Positions 55,083 to 64,000 of a DNA stretch of 64,000 nucleotides are shown here, one piece after another. A program made the translations under genes and the position numbers. Every line of letters begins with the position of its first letter. Position 1 is the stretch's first letter. This stretch comes from Dyadobacter subterraneus (GTDB lineage: Bacteria > Bacteroidota > Bacteroidia > Cytophagales > Spirosomataceae). The notes below the pieces were generated by a model. The model made no database searches. It was not told the DNA's origin and saw nothing but the letters and a program-made list of their open reading frames with translations. The stretch lies in contig NZ_JACYGY010000001.1 of NCBI RefSeq assembly GCF_015221875.1, positions 5,496,501-5,560,500 on the forward strand, given 5' to 3'.

Positions 55083-57908
55083 TTACATAACTACATTCAC
55101 TATACGTTTAGGAACCACGATCACCTTTTTAGGCGTCGCTCCATCCAGCCATTTGATTACAATTTCATTGGCAAGTACTTCTTTTTCAATTTCTGTTGCA
55201 GCAGTATCCAGTGCAAAAGGTAAAGTCACACGTACTTTTCCGTTGATCTGAATTGGATATTCGAAAATCGCATCCACAACATATTGCTGTTCCCATTTCG
55301 GGAAAGCAGCTTTTGAAACCGTTCCTTTTTCATTACCAAGCGCGTCCCAAAGTTCTTCACTCAAATGTGGCGCATAAGGCGAAATCAGGATCACAAGTTC
55401 CTGCAAAATTGCTCGTTTGTTACATTTCAAACTTCCCAGTTCGTTCACACACATCATAAATGCGCTTACACCGGTATTGAATGAGAAATGCTCAATATCT
55501 TCTTCAATTTTCTTGATCGTTTTATGCAAAACACGCAATTCCTCCGGTTTTGCAGCCTCATCTTTTACAAGCCATTGTCCCTGGTCGTTGTAAAATAAAC
55601 GCCAGAATTTACGGATGAAACGGTATGTACCGTCAATTCCGTTTGTATTCCACGGCTTAGCCTGTTCCAATGGTCCAAGGAACATTTCGTAAAGACGCAA
55701 TGTATCGGCTCCGTATTTGGTAACGATATCATCCGGATTCACCACATTGAATTTGGATTTTGACATTTTCTCAACCTCCACACCACAATGATATTTGCCG
55801 TCTTCCAGGATAAATTCCGCGTTATTTGCAGCCAGGTCAAGTCGCGTTGCTTTAAATTTTTCAATATCCAGAATGTCATTTTCAACAATATTCACATCAA
55901 CATGCAATGCCGAAACTTCATACTGAGATTTCAACCCAGCACTTACAAATACAGGTTTGCTGTATTCGTCACTTTTTACACGATACACAAAACTGCTTCG
56001 TCCCTGAATCATTCCCTGGTTGATCAGTTTTTTGAACGGTTCTTCTTCCGGCACAAAACCTCTGTCTTTCAAAAATTTATTCCAGAAACGGCTATACAAC
56101 AAGTGTCCCGTCGCATGTTCCGTTCCACCGATATACAAATCCACATTTCTCCAATAATCGATCGCCTCTTTTGATGCAAATTCATTTTCATTTTTTGCAT
56201 CCATATAACGGTACCAATACCAGCTGCTCCCCGCCCATCCAGGCATGGTGCTAAGCTCATATCCATTTCCGCTTCCATGTGCCCAACCAGCAGCACGACC
56301 TAATGGTGGTTCACCATTTTCTGTTGGTAAATATTTATCAACTGCCGGCAAATTAAGCGGCAATTCTTCTTCTTTCAACAAATAAGGTAACGGCTCTCCA
56401 GTGCTGTCATTTTTGTAAAAAACAGGCACAGGTTCTCCCCAATAACGCTGACGACTGAAAACTGCATCGCGCAAACGGTAATTTATTTTTCCTTTACCAA
56501 CACCCTTTTCTTCAAGCCATTGCACCAAAACCTTATTGGCTTCATGAAAAGTAAGACCGTTGATCATACCGGAATTAATATATTTTCCCTCCTTGGTATT
56601 ATCCGCCTGAATATCAATTTCTTTTTGCGAATCAAGAATTGGAATGATTGGCAAATCGAAATGTTTTGCAAAATTCCAGTCGCGCTGGTCACCTGACGGA
56701 ACCGCCATTACCGCACCAGTCCCATAACCTGCCAAAACATAATCCGCGATATAAACCGGAATTTTTTCGTCATTAAACGGATTAATCGCATAAGCGCCGG
56801 TGAAGGCACCCGAAACCGTTTTAACATCACTTGTACGGTCACGTTCCGACCGTTTTTTCGTTAAATCAATGTAAGCGTCAATATTTCCTCTTTGCTCAGG
56901 CGTGGTGATCACATCTACAAGTTCATGCTCAGGAGCAATCACCATAAATGATACACCATAAATCGTATCCACACGTGTTGTGAAGACGGTAATTGTTTCT
57001 TCACCAGCAACTCCGTCTTTTGAAGTTGCAACCGGGAATTTAACCAATGCTCCAACCGATCGTCCGATCCAGTTTCTTTGCTGTTCTTTTAAAGATTCCG
57101 TCCAGTCCACATGGTCAAGTCCATCCAAAAGACGTTGTGAATATGCAGTAATCCGCATCATCCACTGTCGCATCAGTTTTTGGATTACCGGAAATCCGCC
57201 ACGTTCAGAAACGCCGTCTTTAACTTCGTCGTTTGACAAAACAGACCCTAATCCCGGACACCAGTTCACGGTAGCATCCGCAACATAAGTAATCCGGTAT
57301 TTAAGCGTGATCTTATATTTTTCCTCTTCGGAGTAAGCATTCCATTCATCAGCAGTGAAAGAGGCAACGTCTTCATCACAGGCAGCATTTACGCTTTGAT
57401 TACCGTTTTTTTCGAAGATGGCTACAAGTGTTTCAATTCTTTCCGCTTTTTGCGCATCGTTATTATACCAGCTTTCAAAAAGCTCGGTAAAAATCCATTG
57501 CGTCCATTTATAATATGACGGATCAGAAGTACGTACCTCACGACTCCAGTCATAGCTGAAACCCAGATTTTTTAATTGTTCAATATATCGGGTAATATTC
57601 TGTTCGGTTGTAATTGCCGGATGCTGTCCGGTCTGGATAGCATATTGTTCGGCAGGAAGACCAAAACTATCGAATCCCATTGGATGCAAAACGTTGAATC
57701 CTTTCAAACGTTTATAGCGGGAATAAATATCAGAAGCGATATATCCTAGCGGATGCCCTACGTGCAAGCCGGCACCGGAAGGATATGGAAACATATCCAA
57801 AACATAATATTTGGGAAGATTTGACTCGTTTTGCACACGATAAACCTCATTTGATTCCCAAAAATTCTGCCATTTCTTTTCGATTTCCCGATGACTATAT
57901 TCACTCAT
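55083..57908 (-). CDS. leuS: Leucyl-tRNA synthetase
   Basis: Class I synthetase charging tRNA-Leu. Start at 57908 ([17 protein letters not shown]), four codons inside the open frame, matches the conserved LeuRS N-terminus. The HIGH motif is HVGH in [12 protein letters not shown], the KMSKS motif is intact ([16 protein letters not shown]), and the editing domain ([20 protein letters not shown]) and zinc-like inserts are in order. Length 941 residues is typical of the Bacteroidota form. Single housekeeping gene. Confidence 0.98.
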   Translation of the reverse strand: MSEYSHREIEKKWQNFWESNEVYRVQNESNLPKYYVLDMFPYPSGAGLHVGHPLGYIASDIYSRYKRLKGFNVLHPMGFDSFGLPAEQYAIQTGQHPAITTEQNITRYIEQLKNLGFSYDWSREVRTSDPSYYKWTQWIFTELFESWYNNDAQKAERIETLVAIFEKNGNQSVNAACDEDVASFTADEWNAYSEEEKYKITLKYRITYVADATVNWCPGLGSVLSNDEVKDGVSERGGFPVIQKLMRQWMMRITAYSQRLLDGLDHVDWTESLKEQQRNWIGRSVGALVKFPVATSKDGVAGEETITVFTTRVDTIYGVSFMVIAPEHELVDVITTPEQRGNIDAYIDLTKKRSERDRTSDVKTVSGAFTGAYAINPFNDEKIPVYIADYVLAGYGTGAVMAVPSGDQRDWNFAKHFDLPIIPILDSQKEIDIQADNTKEGKYINSGMINGLTFHEANKVLVQWLEEKGVGKGKINYRLRDAVFSRQRYWGEPVPVFYKNDSTGEPLPYLLKEEELPLNLPAVDKYLPTENGEPPLGRAAGWAHGSGNGYELSTMPGWAGSSWYWYRYMDAKNENEFASKEAIDYWRNVDLYIGGTEHATGHLLYSRFWNKFLKDRGFVPEEEPFKKLINQGMIQGRSSFVYRVKSDEYSKPVFVSAGLKSQYEVSALHVDVNIVENDILDIEKFKATRLDLAANNAEFILEDGKYHCGVEVEKMSKSKFNVVNPDDIVTKYGADTLRLYEMFLGPLEQAKPWNTNGIDGTYRFIRKFWRLFYNDQGQWLVKDEAAKPEELRVLHKTIKKIEEDIEHFSFNTGVSAFMMCVNELGSLKCNKRAILQELVILISPYAPHLSEELWDALGNEKGTVSKAAFPKWEQQYVVDAIFEYPIQINGKVRVTLPFALDTAATEIEKEVLANEIVIKWLDGATPKKVIVVPKRIVNVVM

Positions 57909-58295
57909 CTTTCTCAACAATTTAGTCTAAAATTAACTTTGGTCTTTACAGCCCGCAAAAATAGCGTTTTTGATTGTATTCGTCCCTCTTTTGCCCCAAT
58001 TCATATCAATTTTAAGTTTGCCAAAAATAGATTGATTTGTAAGACAAATAATGTGTTACAACTTACCCATCTTATTTTGATCCTATTTTTAAATGTAACA
58101 AAACCAATACTTTTTGCCCATACAGGATTATATCAAATGCTGTTGCAGGCCTGAATTATATTTAATTTTCAAAACGATCATGTAGAAACAAATTCCCACT
58201 TTATTACCTAAAATTAGCTAAAACAAGCGGCATAAGATTTTTATAACTTAAATTACAAAAGCAATTATAATTCATCAATTAATTAAAAACAGATT
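57909..58295. other. Divergent leader region leuS / PorT-type barrel
   Basis: A 387-bp AT-rich gap holding the promoters of two divergent genes. On the minus strand TATTTTTG (57963-57956) fits the -7 element for leuS. No gene or stable hairpin seen. Confidence 0.5.
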
Positions 58296-58958
58296 ATGAA
58301 AAAGGTATTATTAATAGCACTCTGCGCAATTGGAATCAGTTTTTCAGCTTCCGCACAATATGATCCGGCATTCCGTTTTGGTATCAAAGCAGGTGCCAAT
58401 TTATCAAACATTAATGGTAATGATCTTGCTTTGGGTTCAGGTACCAATGCCTTCAATTTCAAAGATAATTCAGATCGCACGCTTGGATTTACAGGCGGTG
58501 TTTTCTTCCGTTTTGGGCGTAATTTTTATGTGCAGCCAGAAGTTTCACTTTCTCAAAAAGGTGCAAAATTCAACTTTGATAATTCAGTAAATGATGGCAA
58601 AGTTGATGTAAGATTTTCAAATTTAGATGTACCTGTACTTTTCGGGGTTCGTATCGCTAAATTCTTCCGTATCAATGCTGGACCAATGGCTTCTTACAGA
58701 TTGTCGAGTAACGGAAAACTTAATGATTCGTTTAATGACGCAACAAATACTGATTCAAAAGCTGAGTTTAACGACAAACTGGCTTTCGGTTATCAGGCAG
58801 GTGTAGGTTTTGACTTTGGACGCTTAAGTCTTGATGTTCGTTATGAAGGAAATTTCAACGACATTGTTAAAATCAACTACAACAATGCAACAACAGCAGC
58901 TCAATTCGGTAAAAAAAGCAATTTGTTCCAGGCAACTTTGGGCTTTGCAATTTTCTGA
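58296..58958 (+). CDS. Outer membrane beta-barrel protein (PorT/OmpW-like)
   Basis: A 220-residue protein with signal peptide (MKKVLLIALCAIGISFSASA) followed by an eight-strand-type barrel: RFGIKAGANLSNINGND at the front, GGVFFRFGRNFYVQPEVSLS, VPVLFGVRIAKFFRINAGP, FGYQAGVGFDFGRLSLDVRY and a terminal aromatic strand NLFQATLGFAIF. This is the outer-membrane-protein beta-barrel family abundant in Bacteroidota; role unknown. Monocistronic, with its own terminator. Confidence 0.9.
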   Translation: MKKVLLIALCAIGISFSASAQYDPAFRFGIKAGANLSNINGNDLALGSGTNAFNFKDNSDRTLGFTGGVFFRFGRNFYVQPEVSLSQKGAKFNFDNSVNDGKVDVRFSNLDVPVLFGVRIAKFFRINAGPMASYRLSSNGKLNDSFNDATNTDSKAEFNDKLAFGYQAGVGFDFGRLSLDVRYEGNFNDIVKINYNNATTAAQFGKKSNLFQATLGFAIF

Positions 58959-58989
58959 TCTGAGTTAGAGCTAAAAGAAAATAATCAGG

Positions 58990-59017
58990 AGGGCTATTCA
59001 ATCGAATGGCCCTTTTT
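58990..59017 (+). terminator. Terminator after the barrel protein gene
   Basis: 10-bp stem AGGGCTATTC / GAATGGCCCT (one G:T pair) with a 4-nt loop, running into TTTTT. Confidence 0.82.
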
Positions 59018-59091
59018 GATTTTCAGGTTAATCGAAATCTGATCAGGATGGTTAATTTGTTTTGTTGTTTAGGGAATTGACTGAGATAAAG

Positions 59092-59138
59092 TAATTTTGC
59101 CCTTTATGTCAAAATTATGTCAAATGACATAATTTGAC
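59092..59138 (+). promoter_or_regulatory. Promoter and palindromic operator of the ScfR-like regulator
   Basis: TAATTTTG (59092-59099) matches the -7 element. Nine bases later begins a perfect 24-bp palindrome, AAATTATGTCA-AA-TGACATAATTT (59112-59135), that extends with one offset to GTCAA at 59109 and TTGAC at 59138. It overlaps the likely transcription start and lies 28 bp before the GTG start, which fits negative autoregulation by the XRE protein. Confidence 0.7.
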
Positions 59139-59165
59139 GATATTGGAATCAACTGAATAATTAAC

Positions 59166-60656
59166 GTGGCTTTAAATACCGACAACGTACGACTGGTTTT
59201 TGGACTAAAACTGAAACAGCTCCGCCTCGACAAAGGGCTATCGCTGAATGAACTTTCCCAAAAGTCGGGGTTGTCTATTTCCTATATTAATGAAATTGAA
59301 AAAGGGAAAAAATATCCTAAATCTGATAAAATAATTGCTCTGGCCGGGGCGATGGATGTTGATTATGACACATTGGTTTCGTTAAAGCTCAGCAAAAGGC
59401 TCGAACCGATTTCTGAGTTATTAAGCTCCAATATTCTTACAGAACTTCCACTTGAACTTTTTGGCATTGACCCCGCCAGCTTATTGGAATTACTATCCGA
59501 CGCTCCTACCAAAATCAGCGCTTTTGTTGGCACGCTCATTGAAATTGCAAGAAATTATAATATGTCGGTCGAGAAATTTTATTTCTCTGCGCTGCGGACT
59601 TATCAGGAAATGCACGACAATTGTTTTGAGGATATTGAGCTGGAAGCTGAAAGATTTATGGAGGAAAGAGGAGTTCCGGCCGACAAATTACTGGACGAAA
59701 CTTATCTGGCAGAAATCCTGAAAACAGAATACAATTATAAAATTGAGAATATCAATGAAAAGCTGAATCCTGAGTTTGCAAGTGTCAGATCACTCACGAT
59801 AACGCGTCCGCAAGGAAATCGGTTGCTCATCAATGTCCATTTATCATCAGTGCAGCGGGCGTTTATATATGGGCGAGAAATCGGATATGTTTATTTGAAA
59901 TTAAAAAACAGGCTTCACACAACAGCTTTGGTAGAAGCAGAATCGTTTGAACAGTTATTGAACAATTTTAAGGCGTCCTATTTCGCCAGTGCGGTTATCA
60001 TAAAACGAAGTTTGCTTATCCCAAAACTGAAAGATTTTTTTGCACTTACTACCTGGCAGCCTGAAAAACTGGTTTCACTGGTCGAGGAATTTAATACCAC
60101 GCCGGAATCATTCTGTTACCGGCTGAGCAATGTGTTACCTACCAATTTCGGTATCAAACAAATTTTCTTCTCCCGATTCAACAATTTTGCCGGCCAGAAT
60201 CTTTTTGAAATGACAAAGGAAATGCACATTTCCCGTAAGCATAATCCACATACAGTTAAGGATGAACATTATTGCAGAAGATGGATAGCGCTCACAGTTT
60301 TAAATGATCTGGCTGAATCTGTGAAAAATAAAACTTACGTCAATACAATCTGTAAAGCGCAGAAATCCAGATATATAGATACACAGGATAATTATCTGAT
60401 CATCAGTTTTGCACAACCAACGGCGACAACACCAAATCTCAATGTAAGTGTTTCGATGGGCGTTTATCTGGACGAGCAAACCAGTAAAACGATACGGTTC
60501 CTGAACGATCCATCCATCCCTTCCAGAGATGTCAATGAAACCTGCGAGAGATGTTCTCTTTTTGATTGCAAAGAACGTATTGCCGCGCCTGTGATTTTAC
60601 AGAAAAAACACAAAAACGAGGAATTAAGAAAAGCGCTGAGACGATTGATTAACTAA
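59166..60656 (+). CDS. XRE regulator of the ScfR/RamB type (short-chain acyl-CoA responsive family)
   Basis: A 496-residue regulator with GTG start. An XRE helix-turn-helix lies at residues 12-66 (LRLDKGLSLNELSQKSGLSI). The middle resembles the IrrE/ImmA-like domain of RamB-type proteins, but the HExxH zinc motif is absent (GREIGYVYL occupies a similar place). The C-terminus has a Cys cluster Cys460, Cys463, Cys468 (CERCSLFDC) usual in this family. Known members (RamB, MccR, PrpR of actinobacteria) control acetate, glyoxylate or propionate genes. The nearby acyl-CoA dehydrogenase would suit such control, but this is inference. Confidence 0.82.
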   Translation: MALNTDNVRLVFGLKLKQLRLDKGLSLNELSQKSGLSISYINEIEKGKKYPKSDKIIALAGAMDVDYDTLVSLKLSKRLEPISELLSSNILTELPLELFGIDPASLLELLSDAPTKISAFVGTLIEIARNYNMSVEKFYFSALRTYQEMHDNCFEDIELEAERFMEERGVPADKLLDETYLAEILKTEYNYKIENINEKLNPEFASVRSLTITRPQGNRLLINVHLSSVQRAFIYGREIGYVYLKLKNRLHTTALVEAESFEQLLNNFKASYFASAVIIKRSLLIPKLKDFFALTTWQPEKLVSLVEEFNTTPESFCYRLSNVLPTNFGIKQIFFSRFNNFAGQNLFEMTKEMHISRKHNPHTVKDEHYCRRWIALTVLNDLAESVKNKTYVNTICKAQKSRYIDTQDNYLIISFAQPTATTPNLNVSVSMGVYLDEQTSKTIRFLNDPSIPSRDVNETCERCSLFDCKERIAAPVILQKKHKNEELRKALRRLIN

Positions 60657-60894
60657 ATCAAAAAAGTGAAGTACTTTAAATTTTCCGGAACCAATTTTTG
60701 CTGATATCCTTTTAATAAAATCGTTTGAAACGTCTTGAAGAACTAATTCGATGGAAAAAATCTTATTATTGTTTAAGAAGTACAAGACTTTATCAAACAG
60801 ACTATTCAGGAAATCTCGATTTGAGTACTCCAAACGCATTTATTAGAATATTCTTAAAAAAGAACGACAACCACATTACGTCAACCTTACGTCT

Positions 60895-60902
60895 TATCTT
60901 TG
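60895..60902 (+). promoter_or_regulatory. -7 element before the hydroxylase gene
   Basis: TATCTTTG fits TAnnTTTG and lies 19 bp before ATG 60921, so the leader would be very short. No good TTTG -33 box is seen at the usual distance. Confidence 0.5.
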
Positions 60903-60920
60903 TAAAATATTTGCAGAATT

Positions 60921-61835
60921 ATGCCAGGTACTTACGCATTTGAAGATCTTCTTTTAAAACTCTCCACGCCATTTTATATTTCCCTGATCTGCCTGGAAAT
61001 ATTTATTACGTACCGGTCGCACAGAGTTTCATATGGTTTGAAAGATACTTTTACCAACGCAGCTTTAATGCTGATCAATGGCAGCATTGATTTACTTTTC
61101 CGGGCTGTTTATGTGGGTGTGCTGATCTGGTTTTATAACATGCGGATTGTTGAGCCCATTGCTAATCCATATCTGTACTGGTTTTCACTTTTCCTTTTTG
61201 AAGATCTGGCATTTTATACTTTACATTATGTGGATCATCATAGTCGGCTTTTCTGGGCAGTTCATGTGACACATCACTCTTCGGAACATTTCAATCTAAC
61301 GACAGGATTTCGCTCATCCGTCTTTCAGCCTTTGTATCGCTTTGTCTATTTTATTCCGTTGGTATTGGTTGGCTTCAATCCGGCAGATATCGTGATTATG
61401 TATTCATTGACGCAGATTTACGGTATAATTGTGCATACCGAATATGTGGATAAACTTGGCTGGCTCGAATATATTTTTGTCACACCATCACATCACCGCG
61501 TTCATCATGCCAGCAATATTCAGTATCTGGATAAAAACATGGGCATGTGTCTGATTATCTGGGATAGATTATTTGGTACTTTTCAGGAAGAAATGCCTTC
61601 CGTTCCTCCACGTTACGGATTGACAAAACATACTGAAACGGAAGGATTATCCGAAACGGTTTTTCATGAATGGAAAGAAATCAAAAAGGATTTTGAGCAG
61701 CCGATCGACTTAAAAACCAAGCTGAAATATTTGATTAAAGCTCCCGGCTGGTCGCCGGATGGATCCAGACAAACCAGCAAAGAGCTTCAAAAAGAAATTC
61801 TTGAAAAAGGTCCGGCAAACGAAATTGTTATTTAA
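60921..61835 (+). CDS. Sterol desaturase / fatty acid hydroxylase family membrane protein
   Basis: A 304-residue integral membrane di-iron enzyme. The histidine boxes are HYVDHHSR (HxxxH), HVTHHSSEHFN (HxxHH) and HRVHHASN (HxxHH), with a further HTEYVDKLGWLEYIFVTPSH region. Four or five membrane helices. Family members hydroxylate or desaturate lipids; the substrate here is unknown. It converges on the acyl-CoA dehydrogenase gene, overlapping by 8 bp. Confidence 0.9.
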   Translation: MPGTYAFEDLLLKLSTPFYISLICLEIFITYRSHRVSYGLKDTFTNAALMLINGSIDLLFRAVYVGVLIWFYNMRIVEPIANPYLYWFSLFLFEDLAFYTLHYVDHHSRLFWAVHVTHHSSEHFNLTTGFRSSVFQPLYRFVYFIPLVLVGFNPADIVIMYSLTQIYGIIVHTEYVDKLGWLEYIFVTPSHHRVHHASNIQYLDKNMGMCLIIWDRLFGTFQEEMPSVPPRYGLTKHTETEGLSETVFHEWKEIKKDFEQPIDLKTKLKYLIKAPGWSPDGSRQTSKELQKEILEKGPANEIVI

Positions 61836-62991
61836 AAGCCGGATTTCCTGTAATTTCTGCACCTAAAATCAGCAGGTGAATATCGTGAGTTCCTTCATAA
61901 GTGGTGACAGATTCCAGATTCATCATATGTCGCATAATCGGGAATGAGTCCGTGATGCCCATTGCACCCAAAATCTGACGTGCATCGCGGGCAACAGCCA
62001 ACGCCATTTCCACATTATTTCTTTTGGCCATTGAAATCTGTGTGGTCGTCGCTCTTCCTTCATTCATTAAAATACCTAAACGCCAGGCCAGCAATTGTGC
62101 CTTGGTGATTTCAGTCAGCATTTCGGCCAGTTTTTTCTGTACCAATTGAAAAGAGCTAATTGGTTTATTGAACTGAAATCTTTCTCCTGAGTATCTTAAA
62201 GCAGTTTCATAACAATCCAGCGCAACCCCGATTCCTCCCCAGGCCACTCCGTATCTTGCATGATCTAGACATTGCAAAGCCGCTTTCAAACCCAAGGCAT
62301 CCGGTAAAATATTCTCTTTTGGAATAAGTACTTTATCAAAAACCAATTCTCCCGTGGAACTTGCCCTTAACGACCATTTCCCATGAATTGTTGGTGTTGA
62401 AAAGCCCGGCATTCCTCTTTCCACAATGACGCCTTGAACGCGGCCATCCTCATTTCTGGCCCAGACTATTGCGATATCTGCAAAAGGCGCATTTGAAATC
62501 CACATTTTGGATCCATTGAGTAAATAGCCGCCCTGTGTTTTTGATATGTAAGTTTTTAATCCGCCAGGATCAGAACCGTGATCGGGTTCTGTCAATCCAA
62601 AACATCCCAAAATATCTCCCGTTGCAAGTCCCGGCAAATATTTACGTTTTTGTTCTTCCGAACCAAATTGATAAATCGGCCACATGACGAGCGAACTTTG
62701 CACGGAAACTGTTGAACGCATGGAAGAATCTCCCCGCTCAATTTCCTGACACATCAGACCGTAACTTAAATAATCCAGCCCGCCACCGCCATATTCTTTT
62801 GGAATTGTCGGACCAAAAACGCCCAGTTCTCCAAATTTCTTAACAAATTGTATCGGGAATTCTGCCCGTTGGGCGTATCCTTCGATGACAGGTTTTATCT
62901 CAATATCTGAAAATTCCTTAACAACCTGAGTAATCAAACGCTGTTCCGGCGTGAGTAATTCTTCTATTTGAAAAAAGTCGGTGGTCAGCAT
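61828..62991 (-). CDS. Acyl-CoA dehydrogenase (glutaryl-CoA dehydrogenase-like)
   Basis: FAD enzyme of acyl-CoA or amino-acid breakdown. ATG 62991 (MLTTDFFQIEELLT) is preferred over TTG 62997. Typical blocks: CFGLTEPDHGSDPGGLKT, SKMWISNAPFADIAIVWA, and the catalytic Glu in TYEGTHDIHLLILGAEITG. MRSTVSVQSSLVMWPI is a mark of the glutaryl-CoA dehydrogenase subgroup. 387 residues. Stops convergently with the hydroxylase gene. Confidence 0.9.
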   Translation of the reverse strand: MLTTDFFQIEELLTPEQRLITQVVKEFSDIEIKPVIEGYAQRAEFPIQFVKKFGELGVFGPTIPKEYGGGGLDYLSYGLMCQEIERGDSSMRSTVSVQSSLVMWPIYQFGSEEQKRKYLPGLATGDILGCFGLTEPDHGSDPGGLKTYISKTQGGYLLNGSKMWISNAPFADIAIVWARNEDGRVQGVIVERGMPGFSTPTIHGKWSLRASSTGELVFDKVLIPKENILPDALGLKAALQCLDHARYGVAWGGIGVALDCYETALRYSGERFQFNKPISSFQLVQKKLAEMLTEITKAQLLAWRLGILMNEGRATTTQISMAKRNNVEMALAVARDARQILGAMGITDSFPIMRHMMNLESVTTYEGTHDIHLLILGAEITGNPAFK

Positions 62992-63091
62992 AAGCAATTC
63001 ATTTAGATGGAGAAGAATTTAAAACTTGCTTCTGATTCCTCTGAAAAAACCTTACCAAAGCATTGTAGATTTTGTTCAAATCGAGTTTTAA

Positions 63092-64000
63092 TCAAAATTT
63101 GAGTTCTGAAACAGACTTTAAATTAATTTTATGTGCTTCCACTGCATTCATGGTTTTGGGCGATGTTTTTTCCAGACATTGCTCGATAACCAGATGCGGT
63201 TTGATATTAATTTCTTTTAAACGACTCATCAAAAGCTTGTAATCGATATCACCTTCACCAAAAGTTTCCTGCCAGATTCCACCTTTCGATTGTCTCAAAT
63301 GAAGTTCTACGATTCTTTTGCCATACAATTTAACAATATCAAATAACGCAACTTGTGAATCGCCCGACCCGCGATAAACCCAGTGCACATCAAGACAAAG
63401 CGAAACATTTTGTGGACTTGTGGCCAGGAGCATATGATGAAATTCACGTCCGGCGGCACGTAATTCAACATCATGCGTATGATAAGCCAAAGTCATTCCC
63501 CGTTTTTTCAATTCAGCTCCAAGCAAATCCAGGTTTTTGGCTTGTTCCGTAAGTTGTGAGTCAGATTTATTTTGCTGTCCGCCCCATTGAATCGGATTTG
63601 GATTGGTAACTACAATTTTGGTATTGACAGGTTTCAAGGCATCGGCAATAGACAACACGGTCTGTATTGATTTTTGTCCTTCATCATGTTCATGCAAAGA
63701 GCTGTTGACATAAACCGAAGGCATTACTAATTTATGTTTTTGAAGTAATGGAAGCAGTTTTTTCACATCGTCAACCGTATTCAAGCCGGGCTCATAAGCC
63801 TTCAAGCCGGTTGAAGCAAAATCTGCCAGAGAAGCATCCAGATTCGAAAACCAGTCTTTTCCATCTCTTTGGTAAAAAGTAATCCAGTCGTATTGATTAC
63901 AGGAAATTGGAAATGATTCTAAACTTTCTCTCGAAGAAACAGTTTCCGGAAGCAGCGCAGATCCGGTTGCCAACAAAGCCGAATTTATAAATTGACGACG
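63092..64000 (-). CDS. Tat-exported sugar phosphate isomerase/epimerase-like TIM-barrel protein, partial at right edge
   Basis: The frame runs off the right edge: the last bases translate as RRQFINSALLATGSALLP, the core of a twin-arginine signal, so the true start lies past 64000. The body is an AP-endonuclease-2/xylose-isomerase-type TIM barrel: LAYHTHDVELR, VSLCLDVHWVYRGSGD, IVELHLRQSKGGIW and GEGDIDYKLLMSRLKEI include the usual metal ligands (His, Asp, His, Glu). Such exported proteins are common in Bacteroidota; substrate unknown. Confidence 0.85.
   Translation of the reverse strand, partial: RRQFINSALLATGSALLPETVSSRESLESFPISCNQYDWITFYQRDGKDWFSNLDASLADFASTGLKAYEPGLNTVDDVKKLLPLLQKHKLVMPSVYVNSSLHEHDEGQKSIQTVLSIADALKPVNTKIVVTNPNPIQWGGQQNKSDSQLTEQAKNLDLLGAELKKRGMTLAYHTHDVELRAAGREFHHMLLATSPQNVSLCLDVHWVYRGSGDSQVALFDIVKLYGKRIVELHLRQSKGGIWQETFGEGDIDYKLLMSRLKEINIKPHLVIEQCLEKTSPKTMNAVEAHKINLKSVSELKF

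Overview
The window looks like a chromosomal segment of a Bacteroidota bacterium, most likely of the Cytophagales (a Dyadobacter/Spirosoma-like relative; the genus is inference from gene content). The evidence is two SusC/SusD pairs, an ECF sigma/FecR pair, lipoprotein SusD proteins, promoters of the TTTG-N19-TAnnTTTG type, weak Shine-Dalgarno sequences with several TTG/GTG starts, and PorT-type barrels. No rRNA, tRNA, CRISPR array or complete insertion sequence was seen.

Left part (1-8.7 kb): a partial exported GH76 alpha-mannanase-like gene, then an ECF sigma factor, a FecR anti-sigma factor, a TonB transporter with an STN signalling domain (SusC) and its SusD lipoprotein. This is a trans-envelope regulated glycan uptake locus. 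A PIN-like protein with an overlapping 51-codon partner follows.

9.4-28.5 kb: a second carbohydrate locus, controlled by a LacI regulator that carries an extra IS1-type zinc ribbon and faces a strong inverted-repeat operator. Its SusC gene has one in-frame TAA. Downstream, apparently in one transcriptional direction, are a SusD lipoprotein, an exported protein with an ApbE-type flavinylation motif, an exported FAD oxidoreductase, ApbE itself, a large (alpha/alpha)6-like exported protein, a sodium:solute symporter, a GH2 glycosidase and a second FAD oxidoreductase without signal peptide. Flavoproteins, a flavin transferase and glycan-uptake genes in one locus suggest an extracytoplasmic redox step in sugar catabolism. 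This is the best candidate for an undescribed system here.

28.5-38.4 kb: assimilatory sulfate reduction: TauE/SafE transporter with a CysG-like N-terminal remnant, MetZ-type sulfhydrylase, CysH, CysD, CysN, sulfite reductase with a helical C-terminal extension, and siroheme methyltransferase CobA. A VapBC-like pair and three unrelated inverted-repeat elements sit between these genes.

38.4-47.9 kb: a small membrane protein, two tandem LpxL-type acyltransferases and a GT9 glycosyltransferase (envelope lipid/glycan synthesis). Agmatine-to-putrescine enzymes AguB and AguA follow, separated by a structured non-coding stretch, a Tat-exported PLP aminotransferase, an AEC permease and a secreted stand-alone Hint-domain protein.

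48-53 kb: a decaying region on the minus strand: a frameshifted outer-membrane protein gene, a CPBP protease gene with an in-frame stop, and a second CPBP gene with a probable frameshift near its end.

53-64 kb: GH25 lysozyme-like protein, small XRE regulator, small exported protein, leuS, PorT-type barrel, an ScfR/RamB-like XRE regulator behind a palindromic operator, a sterol-desaturase-family hydroxylase, an acyl-CoA dehydrogenase, and a Tat-exported TIM-barrel protein cut by the right edge.
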